Positions 1 to 9,069 are shown, counted from the stretch's first letter. The stretch is DNA of 64,000 nt from Paenibacillus faecalis (GCF_900289175.1 NZ_LT985747.1:48505-112504); one strand, 5' to 3'. The notes: generated by a model not told the origin, from the sequence alone. A program made the numbers and translations.

Positions 1-678
1 ACCGAGCGCAACATTAACCAGTACTCTTCCTACAATAAAGTTGCTCAGTGCCTTATCGATTTCTTCCATCGTCTCGGTTCCTTCTTCACGAAAACGCTTC
101 GGCAAGAAACTGACAATTCTCTGACCGAATTTCCCGCCCTCTTTTAACATAAAGAAGAGAAAGATCGGAAAGGTAAACAGTATAATCGCGAAGTTCGAGA
201 AAAAAGAAACCAGGCTCGACATATAATTGGTCAGAAATGAAAATCCTTTATTTAAAAACTCTGTAATCTGATCTGTTCTGTTGCTATCTTCCGGAAATAA
301 ATTAGATAAAAAAGTTGTATTTTTCAGCTGCTCCAGCTGATTTCCCAAAGCGGTAAACAAGCTCGGTGCGTTTTCCTGAAGAGCGATGATCTGCTTGCTT
401 AACGAAGGCCAGACTCCCCACACAAATCCTGCAAGCATAAAAGCGATCACAACATAAAGAAACAGCACAGACAGTGAACGATTTATCTTTTTCTTTTCCA
501 AAAAATTAACGGCCGGACGGAGCAAATAGTAAAAGAACCCTGCGATCAAGACAGGAACAATGATAAGAAGGCTGAACAATGAAATGATCGGTTTGAATAT
601 AAAACTTACATGTGATCCCAGGTAGACGATGATCAGCATCAAAATGATACCGATACATATTTTATAAAATTTATTCAT
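1..678 (-). CDS. AI-2E family transporter (PF01594 type), partial
   Basis: Reading frame open to the left window edge, so the C-terminal part is missing; 226 codons are visible. The N-terminus has two hydrophobic segments in the first 60 residues and further ones later, ending near a GRVLVNVALG stretch, which resembles the membrane core of AI-2E/PerM-type permeases. This is a diverse family: some members export autoinducer-2 and others are ion antiporters, so the substrate is unknown. I chose the ATG at 678 because a GGGGGAT Shine-Dalgarno-like run lies about 12 nt upstream. An in-frame ATG at 699 has no such site. It is divergent from the DUF4363 gene. Confidence 0.75.
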   Translation of the reverse strand, partial: MNKFYKICIGIILMLIIVYLGSHVSFIFKPIISLFSLLIIVPVLIAGFFYYLLRPAVNFLEKKKINRSLSVLFLYVVIAFMLAGFVWGVWPSLSKQIIALQENAPSLFTALGNQLEQLKNTTFLSNLFPEDSNRTDQITEFLNKGFSFLTNYMSSLVSFFSNFAIILFTFPIFLFFMLKEGGKFGQRIVSFLPKRFREEGTETMEEIDKALSNFIVGRVLVNVALG

Positions 679-846
679 GCTAATCAGCAGATCCCCCATA
701 ACGAATGATGTAATTACTATATGTCTGAAATGTATTATATCAGAACATCGCTTATGTCCAAAATGCTGAACATGGTGAACGTGCATAATGATAACGGTTA
801 GAGGAAAATATAAGCTTTAAAGCTATTGTCCCGGGGGTTTATTAAG

Positions 847-1224
847 ATGTCACAACGTACGATCACTATTATTATCGCAGCTCTACTCTTTGCTATAGGA
901 GGTGTCTTGCTTATTAGCCAGCATTTCATGTTGGAAGCAAAGCATCCTAATTTCAAAGAAAAAATAGCGAAAATTTCGGATTATGCGATCCAGCAGAAAT
1001 GGGAAGAAGCTGAGCAAATGTATCAAGCTGCGCGTGAGCAGCTTGATCGAGCTGCCGCCATTATGGTCATCAAATACGACAGTGAAGTATATTTGATGCT
1101 GGAAACGGTACTCGAGCGGATGGAAGCGGCCATTATTGTTCACGATCAGGCTGGAGCTGTGCGTGAAGCAAAAACCGCGATGATACTGTATGACAGCATC
1201 ACCTCTGTCACACTCCACCCATAG
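847..1224 (+). CDS. DUF4363 family membrane-anchored protein
   Basis: Protein of 125 residues with one N-terminal transmembrane helix (about residues 5-25), followed by a charged, mostly helical extracytoplasmic region. Small DUF4363 proteins of this shape are commonly next to DUF421 genes in Bacillales, and one follows here after 48 nt, so the two probably form an operon and may act together. The start at 847 is preferred to the TTG at 826 because GGGGG lies 9 nt before it. Molecular function is unknown. Confidence 0.7.
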   Translation: MSQRTITIIIAALLFAIGGVLLISQHFMLEAKHPNFKEKIAKISDYAIQQKWEEAEQMYQAAREQLDRAAAIMVIKYDSEVYLMLETVLERMEAAIIVHDQAGAVREAKTAMILYDSITSVTLHP

Positions 1225-1272
1225 AGTTGATTGCTTTTATGGAGCGTACATATAAAAAGGAGTTGCAATTTT

Positions 1273-1974
1273 ATGTTGGCCAGTCTACTTGTTTATACTA
1301 CACGAGCCGTTATCGTCATTTTTTTCACATGGTTAATCGTTAACTTGATGGGTAAAAAGTCAGCAGCTCAAATGACCCCTTATGAAATGGCGTTGTTATT
1401 TATTATTTCCAACGTAGCTTCTCAGCCCCTCTTGCTGCAAGATCCGCTTCGGACAGGCATTGCACTCATTACTCTTTTCCTCGTTGTAGCCTTTCTTGCA
1501 CGTCTATCGTTATTCAAGCCCTTCTATGAAATGGACTCCAAACCCAGTATGCTCATCATAAAAGGCCAGATCGATGAAGTCGCACTGCGTAAAAACCGTA
1601 TGAACCTCCCGATGTTATGCTCACAACTGCGACTTCAAGGATACTTTAAGATACAAGATGTCCATTATGCGATTCTGGAATCAAACGGAGAACTGTCCAT
1701 ATTGCCAAACTCAGGTATCCGCCCTGTAACACCGCAAGACTTGAAATTAAAGCTTCAGCAGGAAGAACCGGCGATCGTTGTTATTATGGACGGGAACTTG
1801 ATGTTTGAAAATTTACGGCTAAGCGGATTTGATGAAGCCTGGCTATCAAAGCAGCTGCATCAGCAGCTCGGCAATGACGATGTGCGGCAGGTTTTTTTTG
1901 CCGAAATAGCAGGCGGACAATTATATGCACTCCCGTACAGCAAACGAAAAAATAAATCGTTTAAAAAAAATTAA
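1273..1974 (+). CDS. DUF421 (YetF/YdfS-like) membrane protein
   Basis: Protein of 233 residues. About three N-terminal transmembrane helices occupy the first 85 residues and contain NLMGKKSAAQMTPYE, typical of DUF421. A soluble alpha/beta domain follows with a repeated half (about residues 85-215). The ATG at 1273 has AAAGGAG 10 nt upstream; an earlier in-frame start at 1231 lacks a site. It probably shares a transcript with the DUF4363 gene. Its stop codon overlaps the stop of the convergent ABC-F gene at a shared TTAA. In Bacillus relatives these proteins are membrane components of unclear role, some linked to spore or envelope traits. Confidence 0.8.
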   Translation: MLASLLVYTTRAVIVIFFTWLIVNLMGKKSAAQMTPYEMALLFIISNVASQPLLLQDPLRTGIALITLFLVVAFLARLSLFKPFYEMDSKPSMLIIKGQIDEVALRKNRMNLPMLCSQLRLQGYFKIQDVHYAILESNGELSILPNSGIRPVTPQDLKLKLQQEEPAIVVIMDGNLMFENLRLSGFDEAWLSKQLHQQLGNDDVRQVFFAEIAGGQLYALPYSKRKNKSFKKN

Positions 1975-3501
1975 CTCCAGTCTTGCACCGACCATACGTG
2001 TGTCACCCAATCCAAATAGAAATCAGGCTCGTGAGAAACAAGGATAATCGTACCTTCATACCGGGTTAAAGCCTCTTTCAGCGCTTCTTTGGCATGAACA
2101 TCAAGATGGTTAGTCGGTTCGTCCAGCACAAGCACATTGGCTCGTGTAATCATCAGCTTGCACAATCGCACCTTAGCCTGCTCGCCGCCGCTAAGCTGCG
2201 ATATCGAACGACGGATATGCTTATCGGTCAAGCCGGAGCTTGCCAGCGTCTGCCTGATTTCTTTTTGCGTGAGGTCAGGACGACAGTTCCATAAATACGT
2301 AAGCGGCGTCTCTTGAGATGTCTCATGTTCCTGCGCATAATAAGCGACCTGAACACCATCACCTATGTGCAATATGCCGCCTAATGGCGAAATATTACCG
2401 ATCAATGTTTTCAGCATCGTTGATTTTCCGATTCCGTTATAGCCGGTTATGGCAATCTTCTCACCGCGTGTTACTACAAAATCCTTTGGGCTGAAAAGCG
2501 GCTGGATATACCCGAACTGAAGCTGCTTCGCTTCGACAATTTTGCTGACCGGCTCTTTATTCACTGTAAACTTGAAGCGTGGTTTAGGCGTTGTCTTCTG
2601 AATCTCGATGCGCTGAATTTTACTCAACATTTTCTCTCTGCTTTTTGCCTGCTTAGCATTGCGATTCCGGTTCTTCTGCACAAAGCTTTCAAGCCTGCTG
2701 ATTTCTTTCTGCTGTCTTGCGTAAGCATCATGCAGCTGATGACGGCTCAGCTTATATTGATCTTTGAAAGCAGCGTAATTTCCGGTATATCGTTTAATAT
2801 GATGATGCTCCAAATGGAAGATCGTACTTGTCACTTCGTTCATGAATTCCTCATCATGTGACACGACCATATAAGCTGACTCATAACGTTTTAAATAACC
2901 GATTAACCACTCGATATGAACATGATCCAAATAGTTGGTCGGCTCATCCAGCAACAGCACGTCCGGTTTAGCCAGTAACAGCTTCCCCAGCAGCAGCCGA
3001 TCGCTGCCCTCCGCTCAGTTCTCTCACATCACGGTCTAAACCGATATCCACAATACCCAAACCAGCGGCGACCTCTTGAATTTTTAAATCCAAATTGTAA
3101 AAATCATAGTGTTCAAGGCTATTCTGAAGCTGTCCGTATTGCGATAATAAAGATTCCATATGATCTGATGTAGAAGTCATTTTTTCTGCCAGCTGAAGCA
3201 TGTTTCGTTCCTGATCATACAGATGACGGAATACATCCTGCAGCGCTTCCAGCACCGTTAGTCCTGCCTTTAAATCCTGATGTTGCTCCAGAAACCCCAC
3301 CCTTACTCCCGGCATCCATGTAATTGATCCGGAATCCGGGATGATCTCCTCAGTCAGCATGCGGAGCAGTGTTGATTTGCCAGCTCCATTACTCCCGACT
3401 AGTCCTGCGTGTTCTCCTTTTAACAGCCGGAACTCCAGACCGCTAAATAATAATTTATCTCCATACGTATGCTTAAGTTGTTCTACGTTTACAATACTCA
3501 T
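1971..3501 (-). pseudogene. ABC-F family ATPase, frameshifted
   Basis: Two adjacent reading frames together give one ABC-F protein of about 510 residues. The N-terminal half starts at ATG 3501 after AGGAGAGAG and has Walker A GSNGAGKST and the signature LSGGQRS. The frame is then lost near 2997 and reopens as LLLGKLLLAKPDVLLLDEP, giving Walker B, then the linker, a second Walker A (GYNGIGKST), SGGEQAKVRL and LVLDEPTNHLD. Restoring two bases at the junction would rejoin the halves. ABC-F proteins act on the ribosome; many Firmicute members protect it from lincosamides, pleuromutilins or streptogramins. The attenuator-like leader upstream favours such a resistance role. The shift could be a real mutation or an assembly error. 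Confidence 0.85.
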
Positions 3502-3586
3502 CCTTACTCTCTCCTTAGGTTTCAATTCTGAAGCCAACCGAAAAGAGCAATAGGAAAGAACGATCTTCAATTTATATAGATATAGC

Positions 3587-3620
3587 AAAAAATGGGTAAG
3601 GTGAACACACCCTACCCATT
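3587..3620 (-). terminator. Attenuator terminator in ABC-F leader
   Basis: On the minus strand a 13-bp stem (AATGGGTAGGGTG with CACCTTACCCATT, one wobble) closes a short loop and runs straight into TTTTTT. It lies about 90 nt before the ABC-F start codon and after the predicted promoter, so by default it should stop the transcript before the gene. The end of the leader ORF carries AATGGG, which could compete for the 3' arm. Confidence 0.75.
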
Positions 3621-3687
3621 ACAATATAACATTGTAAAGACAAGGAAGAATGACGTTCTGATCTACTGTTCTTCGGTTGGAATAGCT

Positions 3688-3716
3688 AAAAAAGGGCAGA
3701 CCTCTCCCGTCTATCC
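3688..3716 (-). terminator. Second terminator-like hairpin overlapping leader ORF stop
   Basis: On the minus strand GGG, AGAC, a 7-nt loop, GTCT and CCC form an interrupted stem followed by TTTTTT. The 5' arm includes the stop codon of the leader peptide. It is enclosed by a 10-bp pairing between the leader ORF (3732-3741) and 3661-3670. Confidence 0.5.
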
Positions 3717-3752
3717 CATTCTCCGAATTAAAACAGTAGACAAAAAGAACAT
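3711..3752 (-). CDS. Leader peptide upstream of ABC-F gene (MFFLSTVLIRRMG)
   Basis: Thirteen-codon ORF that starts about 55 nt after the predicted transcription start and about 250 nt before the ABC-F start codon. It has a strong Shine-Dalgarno site (GAGGAGGA) 6-8 nt before its ATG. Its codons overlap both the 5' arm of a long-range pairing (3732-3741 with 3661-3670) and the 5' arm of a terminator-like hairpin. This is the arrangement expected for ribosome-mediated attenuation, in which a stalled ribosome changes downstream folding. Known Bacillales ABC-F resistance genes such as vmlR and lmo0919 use leaders of this general design; the assignment here is inference. Confidence 0.65.
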   Translation of the reverse strand: MFFLSTVLIRRMG

Positions 3753-3808
3753 TTATCTTCCTCCTCACTTCAAGTATTGTTGATCATTGGTACATATACG
3801 ACACTTGC

Positions 3809-3838
3809 AGTATAACCGGATGATCGAGAATAAGTCAA
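3809..3838 (-). promoter_or_regulatory. Sigma-A-type promoter of ABC-F transcript
   Basis: TTGACT at 3838-3833, an 18-nt spacer and TATACT at 3814-3809 on the minus strand. The predicted start is near 3802, giving a leader of about 300 nt before the ABC-F ATG. Confidence 0.75.
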
Positions 3839-3935
3839 TACTAGGGGTCCCTATGGAAGCCGGCCAATGAAAATTAGGCTATCAACCAAAAGGGGATTAC
3901 TGCTTTTCCTCACTCGCGTTTGTCGACAGATGTAC

Positions 3936-3969
3936 AAAAAGAAGCCGCTTCCTTCTAACCGGAAGCGGC
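3936..3969 (-). terminator. Terminator of Ig-like repeat protein gene
   Basis: A perfect 9-bp stem (GCCGCTTCC/GGAAGCGGC) with an 8-nt loop is followed on the minus strand by TTCTTTTTGT. It lies 10 nt after the stop codon of the gene at 3979. The stretch 3839-3935 holds nothing else I can support. Confidence 0.85.
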
Positions 3970-3978
3970 CTGTATGAA

Positions 3979-6120
3979 TTACTTGACATAGACCGTTATA
4001 GTCACCGTTTTATTACCATACTTCGCTTTGATACGCGTCGAACCTTTATCCTTCGCTACAATTTTACCGTTAGACACGGTAGCAACAGAGCTTTTGCTGG
4101 TGGACCATTGCGCGCTGCTAGTGACGTTATTGGACTTGCCGGTATCATATTCAGCCATCAATTGAACGGTTTTAATATCACCCGGCTTCAGGTACAGCTT
4201 CTTCTCGCTCGGGATCAGCTTCTTCAGTTTCGGTACCACTTTCACCTTGATGCTTACGTTAATACCCTGATACGAACCGCTAACGGTTGCAGTACCTTCT
4301 CCTACAGCTTTAACGGAAGAACGGCTCGTTGTTACAACGGTTGGATCAGATGATACCCAATTCATCTTAGACGACAGTGTGACCGATTTCCCATTGGAGT
4401 AATATCCTGTCGCTTTAATCGATTTAGATTTCTTGATATTCAATTCTATCGTTTCCGGATTGACAACGATCTTAACGATTTCTCGCTCTACCGCTACCGG
4501 AATCTTGATACTTTGATTTAAATACGTACCTTTCAGAGTGGCAGAACCATTGGTCAGTCCTTTAATTTTTCCGTCTTTTATAACAGCGACCGATCCTGTC
4601 AAAGACCATTCTATAAGAGAGCTCACATCTTCTTCGTCGCCATTCTCATAAACAGCCGTAACCTGCGGCAGAGCTGCCGTTTTGCCTGTAACGATCTGGT
4701 ATTCCTCAATCGATGGCAAGAGGATAAGCACCTTCTCATTAACGGTAACGCTTACCTCAACGACTTCTTTGCTGCCTATTTTTCCGGTCAATACCGCTTC
4801 GCCTTTACCTTTGGCGTTAACCTTGCCATCATCTACCGTGACTACATTCTCATCGCTTGTAATCCATTGTACATGTTTACTGAAATCCTGCTTTTCATTG
4901 TCGAGCAATGTCCCCGTTACTTTAGGGGTAGATTTGGATTCATCTTTGAGAAGTTTCATTTCGGATTCAGCTGCCACAAACTCGGTAACAGTCGGTAATA
5001 CCGTTACTCTAAATTCCTTGGTCAATCCCATATATGAAACCTTGATCGTAGAACTTCCGGTTGCTTTTGCCATCAATTTGCCGTTGTCTACCGTTACCGC
5101 CAGCGGATTTGAAGAAGTCCAAGTTGCTGCAACCTCCACAGATTGCGTTGCGGCATTACGAACCGAGGCCGTAATCGTTTTGGATTCATTCAAAAACATT
5201 AGTGGATTTTTAATGAATTCCATCTCATCCAAAATCAACGCTTCGTATGGATTTCGCACATAAACATCAATCTTCGCAGAATTTCCTAAATACGTCGCGG
5301 TGATCGTCGCTTTACCTAATGCAACGGGCTCAAGCTTTCCATCAACGATTTTAGCTACTGAATTGTCCGAAGACTTTAGCTCCGCTTTATCAGACACATC
5401 CGTACCCAGTCCCGCTTCAGAATCCGAAGTTCTTGCAAAAACTTTGACGGTTTCAGGCTGATCTCCTACGAGCCACTCCTGCTTCAAATTCGGATCGATG
5501 GCAAGCTTCTCGTATGGAGATATCACTTTTACTTTATACGATGCACTGAGACCTTTATATTTAGCCGTAACAGTAGCACTGCCTCTACCGATCAGTTTCA
5601 ACTTGCCTTTATCAACAGTCACAACTCCTTCATCGGAGGAGGACCAGCTTGCTTCCGAAGTGACATCATTCGTACCATCAGCCAGCGCCTTGACTTCAAT
5701 GCCTTCTTCACCGAGCTTGTACTCAACTTCTTTCGGCTGGTTAATTTCAAACTTTTCAGCCGCATAGCTTGAAATGACCTTAATCGTTGCAATGGCACCT
5801 TTATACTTCGCTGTAATAGTTGCAGTTCCTTTATCAAGCGGCGTAAGCAGCCCGCCTTCTACCTTAACAATCTTGGTGTTGGAAGAAGTCCAGGTCGCCT
5901 CATTCGTTACATCTCTCTTTGTCGAAGAGCCTTCAATCGTTGCCAGAACGCGAAGCTGTTTCGTCGACTCGCTAACTGTAAGATGAATTTCTTTCTCCGA
6001 AGTGTCAAAATCGATAGATGTTAAATCCCCGCTAGCCGCTAGAGCACTTGAGGGAAACACCATAGCCAGCATCATCACAATGATTAGAAATAACTTGGGC
6101 GCTTTCCTGTTAAAGATCAT
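3979..6120 (-). CDS. Secreted protein with eight bacterial Ig-like (BIG_2) repeats
   Basis: Protein of 713 residues. The first 29 residues are a signal peptide ending in SALAA. The rest is eight repeats of about 80-88 residues, each with the BIG_2 pattern: a W/LxSSxxxVVTVxxG segment, then GxATITAxYxG and a beta-strand end. There is no LPxTG motif, S-layer homology domain or catalytic domain, so it is probably a secreted or loosely wall-associated adhesive or structural protein. The ATG at 6120 follows GGAGAGG. It is divergent from the secreted protein at 6368 and has its own terminator. Repeats differ in sequence, so this is an old duplication, not recent expansion. Confidence 0.88.
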   Translation of the reverse strand: MIFNRKAPKLFLIIVMMLAMVFPSSALAASGDLTSIDFDTSEKEIHLTVSESTKQLRVLATIEGSSTKRDVTNEATWTSSNTKIVKVEGGLLTPLDKGTATITAKYKGAIATIKVISSYAAEKFEINQPKEVEYKLGEEGIEVKALADGTNDVTSEASWSSSDEGVVTVDKGKLKLIGRGSATVTAKYKGLSASYKVKVISPYEKLAIDPNLKQEWLVGDQPETVKVFARTSDSEAGLGTDVSDKAELKSSDNSVAKIVDGKLEPVALGKATITATYLGNSAKIDVYVRNPYEALILDEMEFIKNPLMFLNESKTITASVRNAATQSVEVAATWTSSNPLAVTVDNGKLMAKATGSSTIKVSYMGLTKEFRVTVLPTVTEFVAAESEMKLLKDESKSTPKVTGTLLDNEKQDFSKHVQWITSDENVVTVDDGKVNAKGKGEAVLTGKIGSKEVVEVSVTVNEKVLILLPSIEEYQIVTGKTAALPQVTAVYENGDEEDVSSLIEWSLTGSVAVIKDGKIKGLTNGSATLKGTYLNQSIKIPVAVEREIVKIVVNPETIELNIKKSKSIKATGYYSNGKSVTLSSKMNWVSSDPTVVTTSRSSVKAVGEGTATVSGSYQGINVSIKVKVVPKLKKLIPSEKKLYLKPGDIKTVQLMAEYDTGKSNNVTSSAQWSTSKSSVATVSNGKIVAKDKGSTRIKAKYGNKTVTITVYVK

Positions 6121-6321
6121 TCATTCCTCTCCTTTTTCCTTTCACAGGTATTTTCCAGTGCTATAACGTTTTATCGACATTTATCCTATAGGTTGTTACC
6201 TTTTTGCACAAAAATAGGTATATCGAATTATTTCCATCTAAATCTTTATGACTAGTAAAATTTTCGAAATTGAATGATTCTACTACAGTTTTAACTATGA
6301 AATTCCGATAAAAATGAAGTA

Positions 6322-6337
6322 TCACGTTGTTACGTGA
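6322..6337. promoter_or_regulatory. Perfect palindrome upstream of 6368 gene (possible operator)
   Basis: TCACGT-TGTT-ACGTGA, perfect 6-bp arms, immediately before a CATAAT -10-like element (6338-6343) and about 30 nt before the start codon at 6368. The position between likely -35 and -10 suits a repressor site. No binding protein can be named. Confidence 0.4.
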
Positions 6338-6367
6338 CATAATACATATCGAGGAGAAGAATCGCAC

Positions 6368-7498
6368 ATGAAAAAAATCGCAACTTTAGTACTACTAGCG
6401 ATGTTCACGCTAGTAACCCCGCTCTATGCCGCTTCCCCAGCAAAAATGCTGACCTATGTGGATAAGAGCAATCAATCCTTCATTCCAGTTGGATTGTTAA
6501 AAAGCTATGAAGGGATCAAAGTAGGCTACAACTCAGCTCAGAAAAAGATAACGATTACCAAGGGAGAGACCGAGCTTATACTTTATGTCGGCAAACGCAC
6601 GGCATATGTAAATGGAAGCAAATCAAGTTTGAAGGCTGCCCCTTTCCAATACAACGGGAATACATATGTACCGCTTCAATTCGTCAGCAAACATTTGAAC
6701 TTAAATATTAAATGGGAGAAAAACACTTCGTCGGTCATCATCTCCGAAGGAGAGACAGCGAAACCTTTGCCTGTTCTATCAGGTTCTTTAATCTCGCCCA
6801 GCTCCAAACCGATCGTATCGGCACGTAAAACCTTTAAGGTCGGTTCGCGCACATTCCATACACAGATGCTTACCATCTCGCTGCTGCACCCTAAAGTGAA
6901 ACTGGACGTTGCACTTGCCGGTAATAAAATAGGAAAAGTCGAACAACTGCGTAGCTTGGCCAAGCGTAACAAAGCCGTCGCTGCCATCAATGGAACGTTT
7001 TTTGCAGCATACGCAAAAGGATCTTACAAACCACCTTTTGGTTATGTCGTTGGCTCTGGCAAGCTTTTAAATAACAGTCCAGGAGACCGGCGAACTGTGT
7101 TTACGTTTGACAACAATAACCTTGCTCAATTAGTCCCTGGACCGGAATTTAAGGATCACTTTACGGCAGGTAAATCGACAGGTGCTGTGCAAGCAGGTCC
7201 GCGATTAGTTGTTGACGGAAAAGTTTCTCTTAATGTGAAGAAAGAAGGTTTCCGAGATCCGAAAATTTTGACCGGCGCAGGCGCACGGAGCGCTCTTGGG
7301 ATTACAAAAGATCACAAGCTCATTTTGCTGACAACGAGCGGAGCAACGATTCCCCAACTTGCTGAAATCATGAAAAAAGCCGGTGCCTATCAGGCTATGA
7401 ATTTGGACGGAGGCGCATCCAGCGGTCTTTACTATAACGGTTCTTATCTGACGACACCTGGACGTCCGATCAGTAATGCAATTATCGTAAAATATTAA
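6368..7498 (+). CDS. Secreted phosphodiester glycosidase family protein (NAGPA/DUF2233) with copper amine oxidase N-like domain
   Basis: Protein of 376 residues with a signal peptide (about residues 1-21, ending PLYA). A stalk-like copper amine oxidase N-terminal-like domain (about 25-115, with QFNGNTYVPLQFVSK-like pattern) follows, then a NAGPA domain with AAINGTFF, GAVQAGPRLV, ARSALGITKD and a C-terminal MNLDGGASSGLYY motif. The NAGPA fold cleaves or binds GlcNAc-type phosphodiester or peptidoglycan-like substrates in several bacteria. Extracellular envelope or polysaccharide turnover is therefore plausible, but the substrate is unknown. GAGGAG lies 12 nt before the ATG. It is divergent from the Ig-repeat protein and ends at a palindromic terminator. 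Confidence 0.85.
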   Translation: MKKIATLVLLAMFTLVTPLYAASPAKMLTYVDKSNQSFIPVGLLKSYEGIKVGYNSAQKKITITKGETELILYVGKRTAYVNGSKSSLKAAPFQYNGNTYVPLQFVSKHLNLNIKWEKNTSSVIISEGETAKPLPVLSGSLISPSSKPIVSARKTFKVGSRTFHTQMLTISLLHPKVKLDVALAGNKIGKVEQLRSLAKRNKAVAAINGTFFAAYAKGSYKPPFGYVVGSGKLLNNSPGDRRTVFTFDNNNLAQLVPGPEFKDHFTAGKSTGAVQAGPRLVVDGKVSLNVKKEGFRDPKILTGAGARSALGITKDHKLILLTTSGATIPQLAEIMKKAGAYQAMNLDGGASSGLYYNGSYLTTPGRPISNAIIVKY

Positions 7499-7526
7499 TA
7501 CCCCATTATAAAGTCGTGATCACGCC

Positions 7527-7573
7527 AGAAGGGATGTCTCAAAAAGGTCGATTGACCTAGAGACATCCCTTCT
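7527..7573. terminator. Bidirectional terminator, nested palindrome copy 1
   Basis: Outer arms AGAAGGGATGTCTC/GAGACATCCCTTCT (14 bp, perfect) enclose inner arms AGGTC/GACCT around GATT. It sits between the convergent 6368 gene and pcp. Near-copies occur at 30671 and, more diverged, at 59658. Confidence 0.8.
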
Positions 7574-7613
7574 GTCTGTTCCAAGACGTTCCTAGCAGGA
7601 ATATTCCTTTCGA

Positions 7614-8258
7614 TCATTCAGTCGCTCTCATTTCCTGCACTTCATCGATTGTCGTCTGAATGATCATTTCCAGTCCTTTCAGCATCATTTCATGTGTCAA
7701 CGTCGGCAGCGAAGGTTTGTCGACCGCCATTTCGGTCGATGCTGGAAAATGAACAAAACCGCCAAGCATAGGCAACTGATGTATCCGGATATAATCCAGC
7801 ACAGCATACATCGTATTATTGCAAATAAAGGTTCCCGCCGTGTTCGACATAGAAGCTGGTATCCCCTGTTCACGCATCCGCTCTACCATCTTGCGAGCAG
7901 GCAGTCGGGTAAACAGTCCATCAGGGCTTCCTGGCCGAATCAGCTCATCCTGCGGACGTGCCCCCCGATTATCCGAATATGGAGCATCCGGTTCAATATC
8001 TTTCACATTCACAGCGATACGCTCTGGAGTAATCGATGTTCGCCCCGCAGCAACGCCGCAGGAAATGACTGCATCCGGATGATATGATTCGATTTCTCGC
8101 AGAAGCAGTTCCGCACATTCGTCAAAATGTACAGGAAGCAATATTGTTTTTAACTCTGTATTTTCAAAAGGAATGTTGACTATATCCTCGATAAGACGCT
8201 CTGTTGGATTCAAGCTGCTGCCTCCAAAAGGTTCAAAGCCGGAAATTAAGATTTTCAT
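7614..8258 (-). CDS. pcp: Pyroglutamyl-peptidase I (pyrrolidone-carboxylate peptidase)
   Basis: Cytoplasmic cysteine peptidase of family C15 that removes N-terminal pyroglutamate from peptides. The length of 214 residues matches the family. Visible signatures are FEPFGGSSLNPTE at the N-terminus, the catalytic Glu region (GRTSITPERIAVN), the catalytic Cys in SNTAGTFICNNTMY, and the catalytic His in GFVHFPAS. The ATG at 8258 has GGAGG 9 nt upstream; the longer frame to 8279 has no site. It is last in the pxpB-pxpC-pxpA-pcp run, 55 nt after pxpA, and supplies the substrate that the PxpABC proteins hydrolyse. Confidence 0.95.
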   Translation of the reverse strand: MKILISGFEPFGGSSLNPTERLIEDIVNIPFENTELKTILLPVHFDECAELLLREIESYHPDAVISCGVAAGRTSITPERIAVNVKDIEPDAPYSDNRGARPQDELIRPGSPDGLFTRLPARKMVERMREQGIPASMSNTAGTFICNNTMYAVLDYIRIHQLPMLGGFVHFPASTEMAVDKPSLPTLTHEMMLKGLEMIIQTTIDEVQEMRATE

Positions 8259-8313
8259 GCGAAAATACCTCCAAATCATCTAGTTCTGGTTTATAGGAAT
8301 GGATTGAGCACCC

Positions 8314-9069
8314 TTAAACTGCTTTCACTTCTACTCCTTCCGCCTCAAGCCGGGAACGAAGCAGAGATGCAAATTGGCAAGCATGCGCTCCGTCTCCATG
8401 AATACATATCGTGTCCGCATGAATTGGTATTTTCTTGCCGGAAACAGTTTGAACTACCTTCTCCTTCACCATGAGAAGTACCTGCTCCACCGCTTGGCTG
8501 GAATCGGTAATGAGCGCCCCTGGCAAGCGTCTTGAAGTTAATGTACCATCATCTTGATATGTTCGATCTGCGAACACTTCTTGCGCGGTTGATAATCCAA
8601 GCTGCTGACCGGCATGTATCAATTCGCTACCAGATAAACCAAACAGGATCAGACTGGAATCGATGGTATGTACCGCAGTAGCGATAGCTTCCGCAAGCGC
8701 TCTGGAAGTCGCCGCCATATTATACAATGCACCGTGAGGCTTCACATGCCGCAACACGCCCCCTTCCTGCTTAACGAAAGCTTGCAGCGCTCCGATCTGG
8801 TAAGTGACCATATCATATGCCTCGTCGGGAGTAATATCGATGTTTCTTCTTCCGAAACCCGCCAGATCCGGCAGCCCAGGATGCGCCCCGACTGAAACTC
8901 CTCTGCTGAGCGCCTGTTTTACCGCTTTCCGCATAACTGTAGGGTCTCCGGCATGGAAACCGCAGGCTATATTGGCTGAAGTAACATGACTCATCAGCTC
9001 TTCATCCACGCCTATGCGGTAAACACCAAAACTCTCGCCCATATCAGCATTTAGATCCACCTGCAGCAT
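8314..9069 (-). CDS. pxpA: 5-oxoprolinase subunit PxpA (LamB/YcsF family)
   Basis: Protein of 251 residues, full family length, with the signature [10 protein letters not shown] at the N-terminus, then [37 protein letters not shown] and the C-terminal IHGDGAHA motif. PxpA works with PxpB and PxpC in ATP-dependent opening of 5-oxoproline (pyroglutamate) to glutamate. The ATG at 9069 is 6 nt after AGGAGG; the adjacent ATG at 9072 is also possible. It overlaps the end of pxpC by about 26 nt, indicating translational coupling. Confidence 0.93.
   Translation of the reverse strand: MLQVDLNADMGESFGVYRIGVDEELMSHVTSANIACGFHAGDPTVMRKAVKQALSRGVSVGAHPGLPDLAGFGRRNIDITPDEAYDMVTYQIGALQAFVKQEGGVLRHVKPHGALYNMAATSRALAEAIATAVHTIDSSLILFGLSGSELIHAGQQLGLSTAQEVFADRTYQDDGTLTSRRLPGALITDSSQAVEQVLLMVKEKVVQTVSGKKIPIHADTICIHGDGAHACQFASLLRSRLEAEGVEVKAV

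Noticed and set aside
2968..3010. Programmed ribosomal frameshift in the ABC-F gene
   Set aside because: No slippery heptamer or downstream pseudoknot is apparent; a small deletion or sequence error is simpler.
3592..3783. 63-codon plus-strand ORF opposite the ABC-F leader
   Set aside because: It lies antisense across the promoter, leader ORF and hairpins, has no ribosome binding site, and is explained by the structured minus-strand leader.
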